64,000 nucleotides of DNA from Pelodera strongyloides (lineage: Eukaryota; Nematoda; Chromadorea; Rhabditida; Rhabditidae): NCBI GenBank assembly GCA_036852015.1, contig JAANDG010000228.1:147905-211904 (forward strand), written 5' to 3'. This document shows positions 32,601 to 43,200 of this stretch, one piece after another (within the stretch, counting starts at the first letter, position 1; each line of letters opens with the position of its first letter). The notes below the pieces were generated by a model, which saw only the letters and a program-made list of their open reading frames with translations, searched no databases and was not told the DNA's origin. Position numbers and translations under genes: made by a program.

Positions 32601-33556
32601 CATTAAAGCGGTTTTGTACGTGGTAAGTGGTTTGTGCGGCACTTACTGGCCTATACGTTCCCCATATTTTGTATGTGAATTTTAAGACCGTTAATTGTGG
32701 ACCCTTTCAGGAGGAGAGAGCAGCACTTGGCGTTCGTCATCGAGATTTAACGACCCATCGTCGGACTACAATCCGTACTCTTACCATTCACCAGCACCAG
32801 CTAATGGGAGTGCTTATGGTTGGGGATCTGGTGAGTGCACCGTGCTTTGTATTTTATAAATTTTGTTTTATTAGACTATTTTACAATTTTATTCGTGAGT
32901 TATTCGTGACCGTTAAGTATACTATACTACTTTCTCTGATTTTTTATTCTATTGAGCAACTGAGCTGAGAATTGGCTGATATCTATATGATATGATATGA
33001 TCTCCTTAGCCATGCCATGTCTTAATTTTATTTTATTTCGCATTTAGTTTAAACATCTATCGTATGGTCCTGTGGTGTAGCCGTAGTATTGTCCTGTAGT
33101 TATTCTACTATAGCAATCAAGCGGTTGCTAGTTAGAGCACTGCCGTACTTCATATAAAGTCAAGAATAGGGATTACTGTGTGACAACGGTCAAACGAAGT
33201 TAAATAAGCCACGTATCACCGTAACTTTGAGTTCTTCTGCCTTTAAAAGTATATTCTTGTATTTAGCTGCCGCCGTGCCTCGCTATGGAGGGGATGACTT
33301 TTTTGCACACAGTGATTTCTACGGCGGTTGGGGTCAGGCTCCCGGAGACGGTAACTGGCCGCGTGACCCATCCAACATTTACAACAACGTGTACGGTGGC
33401 CGGGGAACCGGGAATCGAGGCGCAAGCGGCGGCGGGCGGGCGCGCGGAAATGCTCGCGGCGGTCGCGGGTTCCCGGGCAATTCGAGCGCCCAGAATGTGC
33501 CGCGATCGATCAGGCCAAATTGGCCAAATGGCCATCCTGATCCTGGATTGTGGTAG
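26615..33556 (+). CDS. RING finger + U1-type zinc finger + RG-rich protein
   Basis: Complete 624-aa prediction from 14 exons: 26615-26674, 26753-26833, 26979-27150, 27313-27429, 28542-28639, 28948-29135, 29275-29370, 29842-30016, 30769-30891, 31310-31393, 31515-31608, 32173-32349, 32711-32830 and 33267-33556 (TAG). All introns are GT-AG with agreeing phases. Residues 42-86 form a C3HC4 RING (C42, C45, C61, H63, C66, C69, C83, C86). Residues 337-360 form a U1/matrin-type finger (C337-x2-C340-x13-H354-x5-H360). Between them lie a charged helical region (ITQIIDKLKSLKDQFITMR) and an acidic stretch (EDDWEGEDLEEIAYL). The last 250 residues are low complexity, rich in Gly, Arg, Asn and Ser, with RG/RGG motifs. 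The domains suggest a ubiquitin ligase that binds RNA (inference). I do not recognise a named ortholog. The ATG lies 8 nt after a TTTGCAG acceptor. Confidence 0.88.
28011..28085 (+). mobile_element. tRNA-like sequence, probably a SINE head or tRNA pseudogene
   Basis: In intron 4 of the RING gene. It has perfect pol III boxes A (TAGCTCAACCGG) and B (GGTTCGAGTCC), a D arm, and a 5-bp anticodon stem CTTGC/GCAAG with loop TAGCCAT. Position 33 is A instead of the invariant T. The T stem lacks one base and the acceptor stem has a mismatch. These faults argue against a working tRNA (the anticodon would read GCC, Gly). A tRNA-unrelated tail follows to about 28330. Confidence 0.6.
30352..30509. mobile_element. 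Foldback element with EcoRI-site arms
   Basis: Near-perfect inverted repeat: left arm from TACGGAATTCCG (30367) through GAACAAAAAACG and CAACAGTAGTTC, right arm its reverse complement ending at 30494. The arms differ by a 4-nt indel and a few substitutions, and weaker pairing extends to about 30352 and 30509. It lies in intron 8 of the RING gene. No coding capacity. Confidence 0.8.
30909..31097. mobile_element. MITE, family with TTAAAGCG ends
   Basis: In intron 9 of the RING gene. Left end TTAAAGCAGTATGGCAACC, then TTTTTGAAACGTGTGCTGG. The right half carries the inverse (TGTCCAGCATACGTCAC). Related copies lie at 58934, 61277, 62341 and 62815. The right end is degenerate, so the boundary is approximate. 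Confidence 0.6.
32350..32472. repeat. 60-bp tandem duplication at an intron start
   Basis: Two diverged 60-bp copies begin at the 5' splice site after exon 12 of the RING gene. Each contains TTCCGCTTAAA and GGTATAAC, words of the TTAAAGCG MITE family. Confidence 0.75.
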
Positions 33557-34794
33557 GTGCCTTACATTAGATACCTTAATGATCCAACTTCAATTTCAGC
33601 AGCTTGAGCAAGTTGCGTGGTGATGAAGGTATGGTTTTACTTCAGTACTATTTAGTATGTCTCTTACATTTTGTGTCTCTTTGGTTGAGGTTGCTTTATT
33701 AAACTAAGATTGCGTTGGGCTATGGTTCGTTCATTGTCACACATATACATAATGCATAGTTGTATATTTTTACCCAATTTTTTGGTTGTTGTATTTATTC
33801 GGGTTTTCTTTGTTTATTTGTGTTTTCTGTAGTATGTCTTGTGACGCGGATGCCCTGCATTCCGATGTAGTATATATTGCCATTGCCAGATTTCAAATTT
33901 TGAAATTGTTGCGCACCGCAGAGTTATCCCGTCCTACGATCCTACTGTTAGAGAATGTAGGCCTTGTTTATCTGTGGTTTAGTCTGTATATACATATATC
34001 ACTGGTTGTAAAATTGACGAATTTTTGAAATTTTGAGAGCCTTTTTCAGTGAAATTTGCGCCTCGATAGGTAATATGAATATCCTATTGTAGTGCGGTAA
34101 TCATTGCCTAGCTTATGCGCATAATTTTCAATTGCTCAAGTTTTTCATTTTGACCATTCAGATTCAGTTGGACAATAGTTATCAAGACATCATACAGTGT
34201 TATTAAGATTGTAATCCCACTCATGTCTCCAGTAGCCGCTTTATTCGTTATAAACTACGTTTGTTTTTCTCTCTTGAGATTGCAATGCGCAGTTTAATTG
34301 ATTCTATCCTATTTTCCCCTTTATGAGTTGCTAGTTTTATTAGACTGGTGAAGCTTCGCGGTTGCGCAGCGTAGCTACTGTAGCTAGTAGAGAGTGCTCG
34401 ACTGCCGGCTCGCGTTGCTATTGATATGAATGGCGCCGCACAACCGCGGAGTTTCATTGGTGTGGTATTCGATAGGGACGGTCAGTTGTTTCTTCCTATT
34501 GTCAGCGAGTATCCCTTGCCCCCCATCCTTTCCATTTTTCGAAGCCTTATTTATGCTGCCTGTAGTTTGGAAATTTGGAAATTTGTTTATCTGTATAGAA
34601 GTACATTTGTTTACTTCAGCATGCTGCATAGTGCTTAGTTTGTGTATCCTTTATCGTTTGTTCAAGTTGAATAAATGCTGATGAATAATATTTTACTTGT
34701 CTGAACATTGGGAAATATAGGTGAAATATTGTATAATAAGTGAAAGGCAATTAAAACACAAAACATGTAAAGAAAAGGTCCCTTTCTTCCATAG
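33557..34794. other. 3' flank of the RING gene
   Basis: A 31-nt stretch bounded by TTTCAG and GTATGG (33599-33629) and another after CTGTAG (33831) could be exons of an alternative 3' end. AATAAA at 34670-34675 is the first good poly(A) signal. A weak foldback (34349-34458) has arms with CGCGGTTGCGC and GCACAACCGCG. Confidence 0.4.
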
Positions 34795-34805
34795 AATCAG
34801 TCTCA

Positions 34806-35951
34806 ATGCGCCCTGAGGGTTTAACAAAGAAACGTCACAAAGTTATGGAAGACTATTGTGAAGTTATTATAGACATTGTAATTTGCTTCACAAAGGGACC
34901 AGGTGAATGAACTGCCTAGAAGGAAATGTGGATTCTGATGAGTTAGTTTTGAGTACAGTACTACTTTATTGTGAAGCCGTTAAGTGTTACTGTATTTCAA
35001 TTCTAAGCTCTATGTTTGCAATCACTTGGTAATTAGCTCAGGATTTATCTGTACAATCTTTTCGGTCAGCAGTTCACTCGATCGATGTTCTACAATTATC
35101 ATTGGGCTCCTGGCACGCGGTGGGCTGACAAGGAGTTGGATTTGGGAACGAAGCGATCTTCTCCGACACTGAAAATTATGAACCTATGAATATGGTTGTG
35201 CCAGCCGCAAGTGAGCCGAAGGTGCGCCACTATAGACGAAAAGTGTGCCACATGTGCGCAACATGCCAGAAATGTGCGTCATAAGAGAGCCCAAGGAGCG
35301 CCACTTGTGCGCCACTTGCCTGCCAAATGTGTTCCACATGAGTGCCAAAAATAGGCCAGAAGTAAGCCAAAGATGCCACAAGTAGGCCAACCGAAAACAT
35401 ACACACCTTTCCCAAAAAGCTGGTCCCAGTGCTCTTTCTACTAACGCACGGTGTTTTTCTGTTTTGGAATTTCTATCATATGCCGGAGAAAAAAACTAAC
35501 CGCGTGGTCATCCAGTGGTCATCGCAGTTTTCAGCCCTTTCCTTGAGAAGCCAAGAAACTTGGAGGATTTTCTAGATTGTGGTAATTAGGCAATTAGTTT
35601 GACGCGTCACCGCGGCGAGAAACTGGCGCAGTACTGGCACTCCTATTTTACTTCGCCGGGCACTATATGCTGTGTGCGGCGCTCCATAGTTTTCCATATT
35701 GCAATACGGTGCTGAGTACCTATACCAACACGCCATTTGATTGACACATTAACCGCTCAAAAAAAAAAAAAAAGATTTGGGTGCCGAGGCAAGCGAGACA
35801 CAGTGAATATAGCACGTGCATACGTTTCAAAAGCAAGCCATGTTGCGCTCGTAAAAACATACATTATTTCCTTTCATATAGCATTGTCCAACAAATGAAC
35901 CGACAGACGTTGGCCATTGCACAGAAAAGGTTAGAAGACCGTCGTGAATAA
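34806..35951 (+). CDS. Possible exons of an unidentified gene
   Basis: Three exon-like segments on the plus strand. 34806-34902: ATG 11 nt after an ATAG acceptor; MRPEGLTKKRHKVMEDYC then EVIIDIVICFTKGP, donor GTGAAT. 35535-35581: after TTTTCAG; PFLEKPRNLEDFLDC. 35882-35951: after ATAG; IVQQMNRQTLAIAQKRLEDR, ending in a stop that overlaps AATAAA. The last looks like a coiled-coil C-terminus. The phases between the three do not join directly, so intermediate exons are missing or the pieces belong to different genes. No family recognised. An 11-nt-periodic repeat lies between the first two. Confidence 0.25.
35208..35395. repeat. Degenerate 11-nt periodic repeat (GCCAM core)
   Basis: About 16 units with GCCAC, GCCAA or GCCAG recurring every 10-11 nt, such as GAGCGCCACTT, GTGCGCCACTT, GCCTGCCAAAT. 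The period is not a multiple of three. A similar repeat occurs at 63505-63595. Confidence 0.75.
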
Positions 35952-36599
35952 AACCTCGGAGATGAGCTGGCGAATTTCCTGTAAGTTATATATCCATTGT
36001 GATGCTTTAGGGATGAGAGCACAAACTAGGTACGCCAATGAGTCGCCTTACACCACGGGTGCTACATGTGCGCCGTTGGTGCTCTTCAATGATGACACGA
36101 TTGAATGTTGTCGTCCGCACCGGTGGCGCGCTCCTGGCGTATAACCTGCTCAATTTAAATATACAGAATAAACATATTTCCTACCAGCTGTTCCCTCTGC
36201 TACCTCGACTGCGCTGTCAAAGTGTCCATGAATGTGGTTGTTCTTTTGGTGGATTTTGATCACCGAACCCTAGAAAGTGATTAAAATAGATATTGACAGT
36301 AATACACATATGTATATCAACGAAATTAATGAAATTATAAGTTGATAAGAACCACGTGAGTAAGAATCAAGGACTCAAGGAGACAGGTCATGGATGCCCC
36401 GATTAGAGAGCATTCATGGTTAGAGTGACACGTTCTTTGTTAATATAAAATATGTCACGCTGTGATGCTCAAGATTAAAACCATTTCACTTATGTGGTGT
36501 TGCTCTGAAAAGTTAGTACCTTTTTATTGATCCATTCGCCGGTCAAATTGCCACATCCATGGCTAATTCCAAGTAGAAAAGTGAGAACGATGAAGTCCT

Positions 36600-36961
36600 T
36601 TAAAGGGATCGGCTCACCTCAAATCGTGTCTGTTTTTTTTGTTTCTTTATTTTCTATAAGGGATAATAAAAATTTGGAATACAAAAAGTAGTGTTCTATT
36701 TCAATACTCACGAAGATATTAGGTGATAAAGTGGTGGATCGATCGGCCCGAAATGAAAAAGTGTAATTGCCCTGCCTTGTTTGTATGGGACAATTAACAC
36801 TTTTTCATTTCGGGCCGATCGATCCACCACTTTATCACCTAATATCTTCGTGAGTATTGAAATATAACACTACTTTTTGTATTCCAAATTTTTATTATCC
36901 CTTATAGAAAATAAAGAAACAGAAAAAACAGACACGATTTGAGGTGAGCCGATCCCTTTAA
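36600..36961. mobile_element. piggyBac-like foldback MITE, 362 bp
   Basis: Flanked by TTAA on both sides (36600-36603 and 36958-36961). Ends are AGGGATCGGCTCACC and its reverse complement. Nearly the whole element is an inverted repeat of about 160-bp arms around a short centre (about 36763-36800). The arms are almost identical, indicating recent activity. No coding capacity. Confidence 0.88.
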
Positions 36962-37935
36962 CATGCACGAACTGCAAACGAATATGAACTGCAAAAAAAT
37001 AGCCGAAGCAAAGTGCAAAAACAACAGGTGCCAGTGAAACTATGGGTACAACAGGAAACTGTTCGCGCTGCGAAATTACTTGCGCCAGGGTTGAGCGGCG
37101 CGCCACCCGAGTTTCTAGTGTATACATAGTCTCCTATTTTGAAAAGGAATACATATAGGATAGGTAGAGCGCCGCAGAAGGAAAATGTACAGAAAGTTTT
37201 GCGATAAAGGTTGAAATTCTTTGCGCTTCTCTAAAAAAAGACATAATATTGTGTGTTGTACCATGTAACCGCTAGAAAATACAGCAGCTGATATGAGCAA
37301 AATCTTATCACATATTACAGCACGTTATCTCGATGGTTTACGTTTACTGCTCGGACAAAAAGTGTTTCGCTGAAACAAAACAGAGGGACCAAAGTATGCG
37401 GCAAGTCTGGTACGATAATAAATATACAGTAAAGCGCCATATCGATTCACTGCTTATGACAGCAATTCTTTCAAGTTAGTAATATCCAAGTGCACGTGGT
37501 TTGTGAAATTTATCGAGGGCAACTGTATTTACTTTATTATAGTTTTACATTCTGTGCCTTTTGACTTTTGGCAGTTACGGGTGAAGTGTGGAACATAATA
37601 GCATATAATGCATGCCAATGCAGTGTTCTTGCGTACTACAGACCATGTACAATACCGCTTTAAAATACTGAAGAAATCTCTGCAGATCAATGAATGAAAA
37701 TTGTTTTATTTATCTATGTAGAACCGGTTGCTATGTGTATAAAACAAGTAAAAGTGAAAGTGTTTATAATTTCTCTCTTTCGTTTCCGATGTAACAAAAA
37801 AGAACGTGACGGTGCTCTGTCGAACTTCTCGATTCCTCTCTTTTCCTTTCCTTTTCCTACCTCGATCTCTCTCTCTCTCTCTTTCTCTCCATTGCGTTGT
37901 GAATTTCCTGTCATATTTGTCCACAAAACTGCAAA

Positions 37936-38352
37936 TTAAAGGGTCAGGCCCATTTCAAATGACCCCTATTTTTGATTATTCCATCTGCTTCTCCATGTCA
38001 AATATAGTAGGCTGATTTTTTTTCCAATTTTCAGTCGCAATATTCACGCAGTTTTCAGCAATTTACCATGGCCGGTCATACACAACAATCAATCGCAGTT
38101 GTCACGCCCATTCGCGCTGATTGGCCCATATCGCAATTGCCACGCCCAATAGAGCATATTGCCCAATTAGCGCGGAGGGGCGTGACAAATGTGATATATA
38201 GTTGGGTATGACTGGCCATGGTAAATTGCTAAATACTGCGTGAATTTTGCGCTTGAAAATTAGAAAAATATCGTATCCTACTATATTTGATATGGAGAAT
38301 CAGACGGAATTATCAAAAATAGGGGTTATTTGAAATGGGCCTGACCCTTTAA
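37936..38352. mobile_element. piggyBac-like foldback MITE, 417 bp
   Basis: Flanked by TTAA (37936-37939 and 38349-38352). Ends are AGGGTCAGGCCCATTTC and its reverse complement, with long inverted arms that include ACCATGGCC and its partner. The outer bases AGGG match the neighbouring 36600 element, but the rest of the sequence differs. No coding capacity. Confidence 0.85.
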
Positions 38353-39669
38353 GTGCAAGACCGTAATATAAAAATATCAAAAATATCACCGTTAAGTTGA
38401 CTTCTTTTAGTAAGGCTTATGATTAGGATTTTGTGTAGGTTTATGCTTACAATTAGTCTTATGTTTTTAGGTTAGACTTGCCTTCTAATCATTTTTTGTT
38501 CAATTGTGCGCGATAGATGCGCCACATATTTGCTCCAGGCGTTATAAAGAGACGAAACTACACATTCAGAAATCCATTACCTGCGCTAAACTGGTTGAAA
38601 CTCCAACAGTTGACATTCGAATGAGCATGCAGAAGACCCAACGTTTGATGTGTCGAAACAGAAAATAGGTACGCAATGTTTATAGAATCATATATGTCCA
38701 AAAAGAGATATGAAGAAAATATATTGTTGAAGAAGACCACGTAGTCCAATCATTGACTCCTTAGAAAGTGGACAGTTTTTCGGTCAGCAACAGTAGCTAG
38801 CGAAGAGAGAAGGCAATTCTAAAATAACTAGGCCGTTATTAATTAGTGTAATCGTGAAATTACATTTAAAAATATTACGTCAGATCACTGGTTTGATATT
38901 TAAGCAGTTTTATGTACAACCCAAACACATGTAATCGGAAACACTAAACGTTTCAAGCAAGCTTGCACAGAAATTTTCAAAAAATCAAATGACGATATGA
39001 TTAACAAACTAAACACAGCTATGCATTACAAGCCAGCAAGTATCGTTGGGAACAAAATGGATGGAATCCGGACCTCGAGAAGTTGCAGTCCACGAAGTGA
39101 CTGAAAAAAACAGCAGAAAAACCGCACCGAAGGATCCACAAGGTTCTAACTCTCGCTCAAGGATCTTAATCATAATTCTAACTAAATCTCAAAATTCATA
39201 ACTATGTAAATCTCAAGCGCACCTTGGTTGGTAGCATCAAACTTTCACCCTAAAAAATATGCCTAATAAGCTCAAGCTCATATGCCAATTCCCCGAGCAA
39301 CGTGATCTCGGGGTTGACAAGGGAGCACCCCCCCCCTTTTTTTAGTCTCAAACATAGTGCTCTCACAGATTGTTAGCTTACACAATCACACTAAGTGAAG
39401 GAATGCAAGAACGAAACATACAGGATCTGGCGCCCTCCTTTCTACGTGAAGTTGAGGAGCAAACGATTGAAGACGTTGCTGACGCACACTTGCATTCCAG
39501 CAGGGCAACTGAAAGTTCAACACTAAAAGTCTGGAATCTAATGAAACAGGTCCTAAATATGATTATAATTTTCAGTACAGTTTATAGGCTAAATAAGTAC
39601 GTCTTATCAATTTATTCATGACATTGGATCATGTGTTACTGTATGTGTATGTATTATATTTGTGTACTG
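38353..39669. other. Intergenic, one possible exon
   Basis: Mostly AT-rich and featureless. A plus-strand frame at 39370-39621 contains LSEGMQERNIQDLAPSF and REVEEQTIEDVADAHLHSS, with a CAG|GTCCTA donor at 39549. It looks protein-like, but there is no matching partner exon and no family match. Confidence 0.3.
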
Positions 39670-39681
39670 TAGTGTGTGTGT

Positions 39682-39780
<99 letters not shown>
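39670..39780. repeat. (TG)n microsatellite
   Basis: About 110 bp of TG with few interruptions. Confidence 0.97.
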
Positions 39781-39785
39781 CAGGA

Positions 39786-39890
39786 ACAGACGGCCTTATT
39801 TTGGGATTAGGCGGCCTTACAGGAATAGGCGGCCTTATTTCAGCAGGCGGCCTTAGCCCAGGCGGACTTTGTTTAGGCGGCTTTATTTTT
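39786..39890. repeat. GGCGGCCTTA degenerate array, forward
   Basis: About six copies of GGCGGCCTTA at 15-19-nt spacing, immediately after the TG microsatellite. Confidence 0.85.
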
Positions 39891-39926
39891 TTCTCCTAAT
39901 TTTGCTTCCAATTCTTTTATTCTTCG

Positions 39927-40190
39927 ATTAAACAGGTGGCAGGTAGTGTGTGGGGGACTTCTACATTGGGGAAAAGATCACCTAGGATCAAGCGTCCTAG
40001 AGCCGAGAAGCTCCCGGGTCTCCGGGTCCTTGTAGGCTCCGCCTCCCAGGGTTTTATACTGGTTGGTCGGCGCCCCCGCGAAACATCGCGTCATGGCAGG
40101 AAGTGCTTTACTGTGGATTATTATGTTATCGTTTGGGATAAATGATCGTGCAATATCCTTGTACTTTGTTCGGGGGATCAGCCATTTACA
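39927..40190 (+). repeat. 250-bp direct repeat, copy 1
   Basis: From ATTAAACAGGTGGCAGG to GGGATCAGCCATTTACA. Nearly identical to 44296-44549 except for a 10-nt insertion near 40097 and a few substitutions. It includes GCTCCGCCTCCC and GGTTTTATACTGG, which look promoter-like. No known RNA recognised. Confidence 0.95.
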
Positions 40191-40327
40191 CCTACCATAC
40201 CCCGCTAAGTCCGTCCTCGGACTTAGACAAGAGAAAGTGGGGTATCAAGTTGAGACTTGGATAATTTTGCATGTGAATTAACAATTCACTGATGTCGTTG
40301 GTATTCGGTTTGGGATACCGGAAGGAC

Positions 40328-40929
40328 TCAAAAAAATTTTTTATTCGAGTAAGCAACTAGCGGAAATGAGACATTGGTTTTGGTATTGTGTGGATCAGAT
40401 AGTGCCTGCTCGTCCAAGTTAGATTGTCCCTGAAGTTCGAAGTTGTAGACAACGCATACGCAGCTCTTGTTGCTTGCTAAAACACTGGTTCCTACGTAAA
40501 TGAGAGGTTGTTTCTGTGTGTGATATAGGGTCAGCGGAGCTGGAGGGCTTAGATTTGGGGGCAGGGTTGCACTCCTGGTGATGTAGACGAAGTCCTCAAG
40601 TTTGTTGAAGAACATCTTGATTTTGACGAATCGACCGTGAAGTCCTCCACTCCAGTCGGATTCGTCGGATGAGGGCGTTAAAGTCGGACAAGCTTTCCAT
40701 ATCCTCGTCGGGTTTCCATGATTTTGTCGATGTGTTTCAGGATATCGCGCCAACGTCCCATTTTACATTTGTGTTTCCATTTGTATGCACACCCGGAAGT
40801 ATATGATATTGTCCTGACAATGATTCCCTTTGCTCTGTGTGTTTTCCCTGATCCTCGGTTGAAGTAGTGAAGCACTAGTTGACGGTCTGCTAAATTTGTT
40901 ATTAATTCTCTCTCGAAAAGATTTCTCAA
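40328..40929 (-). pseudogene. Doublecortin-like fragment, frameshifted
   Basis: Minus-strand frame from 40929 reads VLHYFNRGSGKTHRAKGIIV and WRDILKHIDKIMETRRGYGK, then stops at 40679. A second frame (from 40753) continues with GLHGRFVKIK, LEDFVYITRSATLPPN and a Pro-rich tail to 40328. Joined, the order Asn-Arg-Gly, a W-x-x-IL helix, G-x-VR and a YITRS end resembles a doublecortin (DCX) domain with an insertion. One missing base near 40680 would explain the break. The match is by eye and weak. It could also be an intact gene with a sequencing error, or an unrelated frame. Confidence 0.3.
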
Positions 40930-41539
40930 AGCGATTCATCTCGGCATGAAAAATGATCTGGTGTCTAATAACAACATTTCCTTTCTATCAACAGGGACTG
41001 ACTGCACTTGCTTATTTTGGAAAGTTATCGAGATAAGTCTACCTATCCGTGTTTCGGAGCAAAGTATCTGCGAATAGAAAAGTTTGCGTTGGAATTAGCA
41101 ATTCCTTCTTATTACTAGATCGTGCCTCGGAGCCTTACGCGTTTTGCTTCGGTCTGTTTGATGATACATTGTTGTCGAAAAGGAAATTACCTTTTTTTTT
41201 TGAAGAGTCATCCTTCGTTGGCGTATCCTTTATGTGATAACAGAGGACGCAGCATATGGACGCTTTGAACCATGTGGTTCTTCGTCAGGTTGCCCTAGAA
41301 TAAGACTAGGGAATCCTGAAAGCTAAAAAGTTTAAGTCCAGTTGGCAATCATAATGGTTTTCGTCGGGGAGCCCATTGCGGCAGCTACAGCGGTAGACAG
41401 TGTATTGCTACAACTTTGTTTCTTAGTTGGCGCGAGGCCTTGGCAGACGACGGGCTACGTACAATTTAAATTCGTTATCGCTATCATCAGCGTGCGAAAA
41501 AAAAATGCCTTTTGGTTGGAGAGGCAGATAGGTTTGCGA

Positions 41540-43200
41540 GCGGAATTACATTCCAATTGACATGCGGAGTTGCATGTGGCTGGATCGGATCTGCTGATTA
41601 TGCAGGGGTCTGGCAGCCTGAGCCTGACTCATCTGGTCGACGATTTGCTCAGGCTTACATTCGTACTGTAGTTTCGGCGTGCTCGGTGCTCGGCATGCGA
41701 GACAAGACGAATGTACATGTGAAGTCAATAATAAGCGGGTCTATTTGCGTTGTATTATGGATTTTTTTTGTACTCGGGATTCTAAAGTTTTTCTAAAAGA
41801 AAGCGACAATTTCCAAGTAAGTTAGTTTGATTGGGTTAGGAATCGAAAGTTGATAACTTCTAATTCTCCCAGGCCAGAATATGGTGATTGTTTTTTCCAT
41901 GCTTACAAATGTGAGTTATGATTGCGCGAGACAGCGGGGTCCTCTTTCAAAAAAGACGAAAAGGGTAGATTTGCGTTCCTCGTTACACGAGGGAAGGAGA
42001 CGAAACAGAAAGTTTACTGTACTTCTTCAATGGCAAACTGTAGAACGGGATGTAAACTAATTAAAAATGGAAAACGCATCGAAAATACGGGATTTGAAAA
42101 TATTGCATATGTTCCAGTGAGAACATGGTGCTCTAACAAATAAAAAAACTTTGAATAAAATACTGACCGATTCCACGCGATAATTTGCCGTCTATATTTG
42201 GTCCAATCCAAACAGTCGTAGCATTGCTAATAATGATTCAAGATCGCAGTTCGCACCACTATTCACTTCCAAGAGCGCTATGAATGCTCGAGACGTCGGG
42301 GTTCTTTCTCAGAAAGACAGAAAAGTTTGATCAGTCTACAAACGAGTCGGTCTACTGTACTCGATGACAGGGAAGCTGTGATGTGATAAGACATAAGAAT
42401 GGGTGGCGATCTAATTAGAAATATAACCGATGATACGAACTCTTTCTTCAGTATGCATTTGGTGTGAGAGTTACCAAGCAAAAATAGCTGGTCTACAACT
42501 AAGAACTATGTACTGGTTTGAATAAAATATACTGACCGCATCCATTGCGTGCGGAATTACATTCCGATTGGCTGCAGAAGTTGTACATGATTGTTGTTTC
42601 CATTGTCGGTGCTTGCGTTTCACACAGCTGCCTTTGATCGCATAGTGTAGTTTCCGTGGGATTGGTGGGTCAGACCAACAAGAATGCAAAGACAAGAGCA
42701 GAGGGATTTATGCGCGGTGACGGATGTACTAGGAGTTAATTTTTTTTTTTTTTTTTAGAAAGAAAATTTAAATTTCCAAGTATTGGTTGCCGAGTATTGA
42801 TTTTGATTGCGGTTAGGACTCGAACTCGAACGTTGACATTTCTCAGACTGGAAAAGAAATGTAGATTTTTTTTTGTTATTGCTTGCAAATGAAAATGAGT
42901 GTTATGATTGTGCGAGATGACGGGGTCCTTTGTCAGGCAGACGGAAAGGATAGATTTGCATGCCTCGTTGCACGAGGGAAGAGACAGAAAGGTCACTCAA
43001 ATTTTAAATAAACTAAAAAGCTTTTTATTAAATGAGTCAGCCTACTGCACTCGTTGAAAGGGAAAGGGTGTGACTTTACACAGGAACGGGTAGGTTCGAA
43101 ATGGAAATCGCTCCGAAAATACTGACTTGATACACACTGCCATTCAAATCTTGGTGTTATAACAAATAAAAATCATTTACGGTTTTGAATAAAGAACTGA
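41540..43200. repeat. Diverged tandem duplication, unit about 1 kb, with a partial third copy
   Basis: Matching words occur about 1 kb apart: GCGGAATTACATTCC at 41540 and 42551, CGGGGTCCT at 41935 and 42921, and TCGTT(A/G)CACGAGGGAAG near 41980 and 42965. A third partial copy lies near 42285-42430 (GACGTCGGGGTTCTTTCTC). No gene recognised in any copy. Confidence 0.65.

Noticed and set aside
39618..39899. Cys/Val-rich frame over the TG repeat continuing into Gly-rich peptide
   Set aside because: Microsatellite plus the GGCGGCCTTA array, not a gene.
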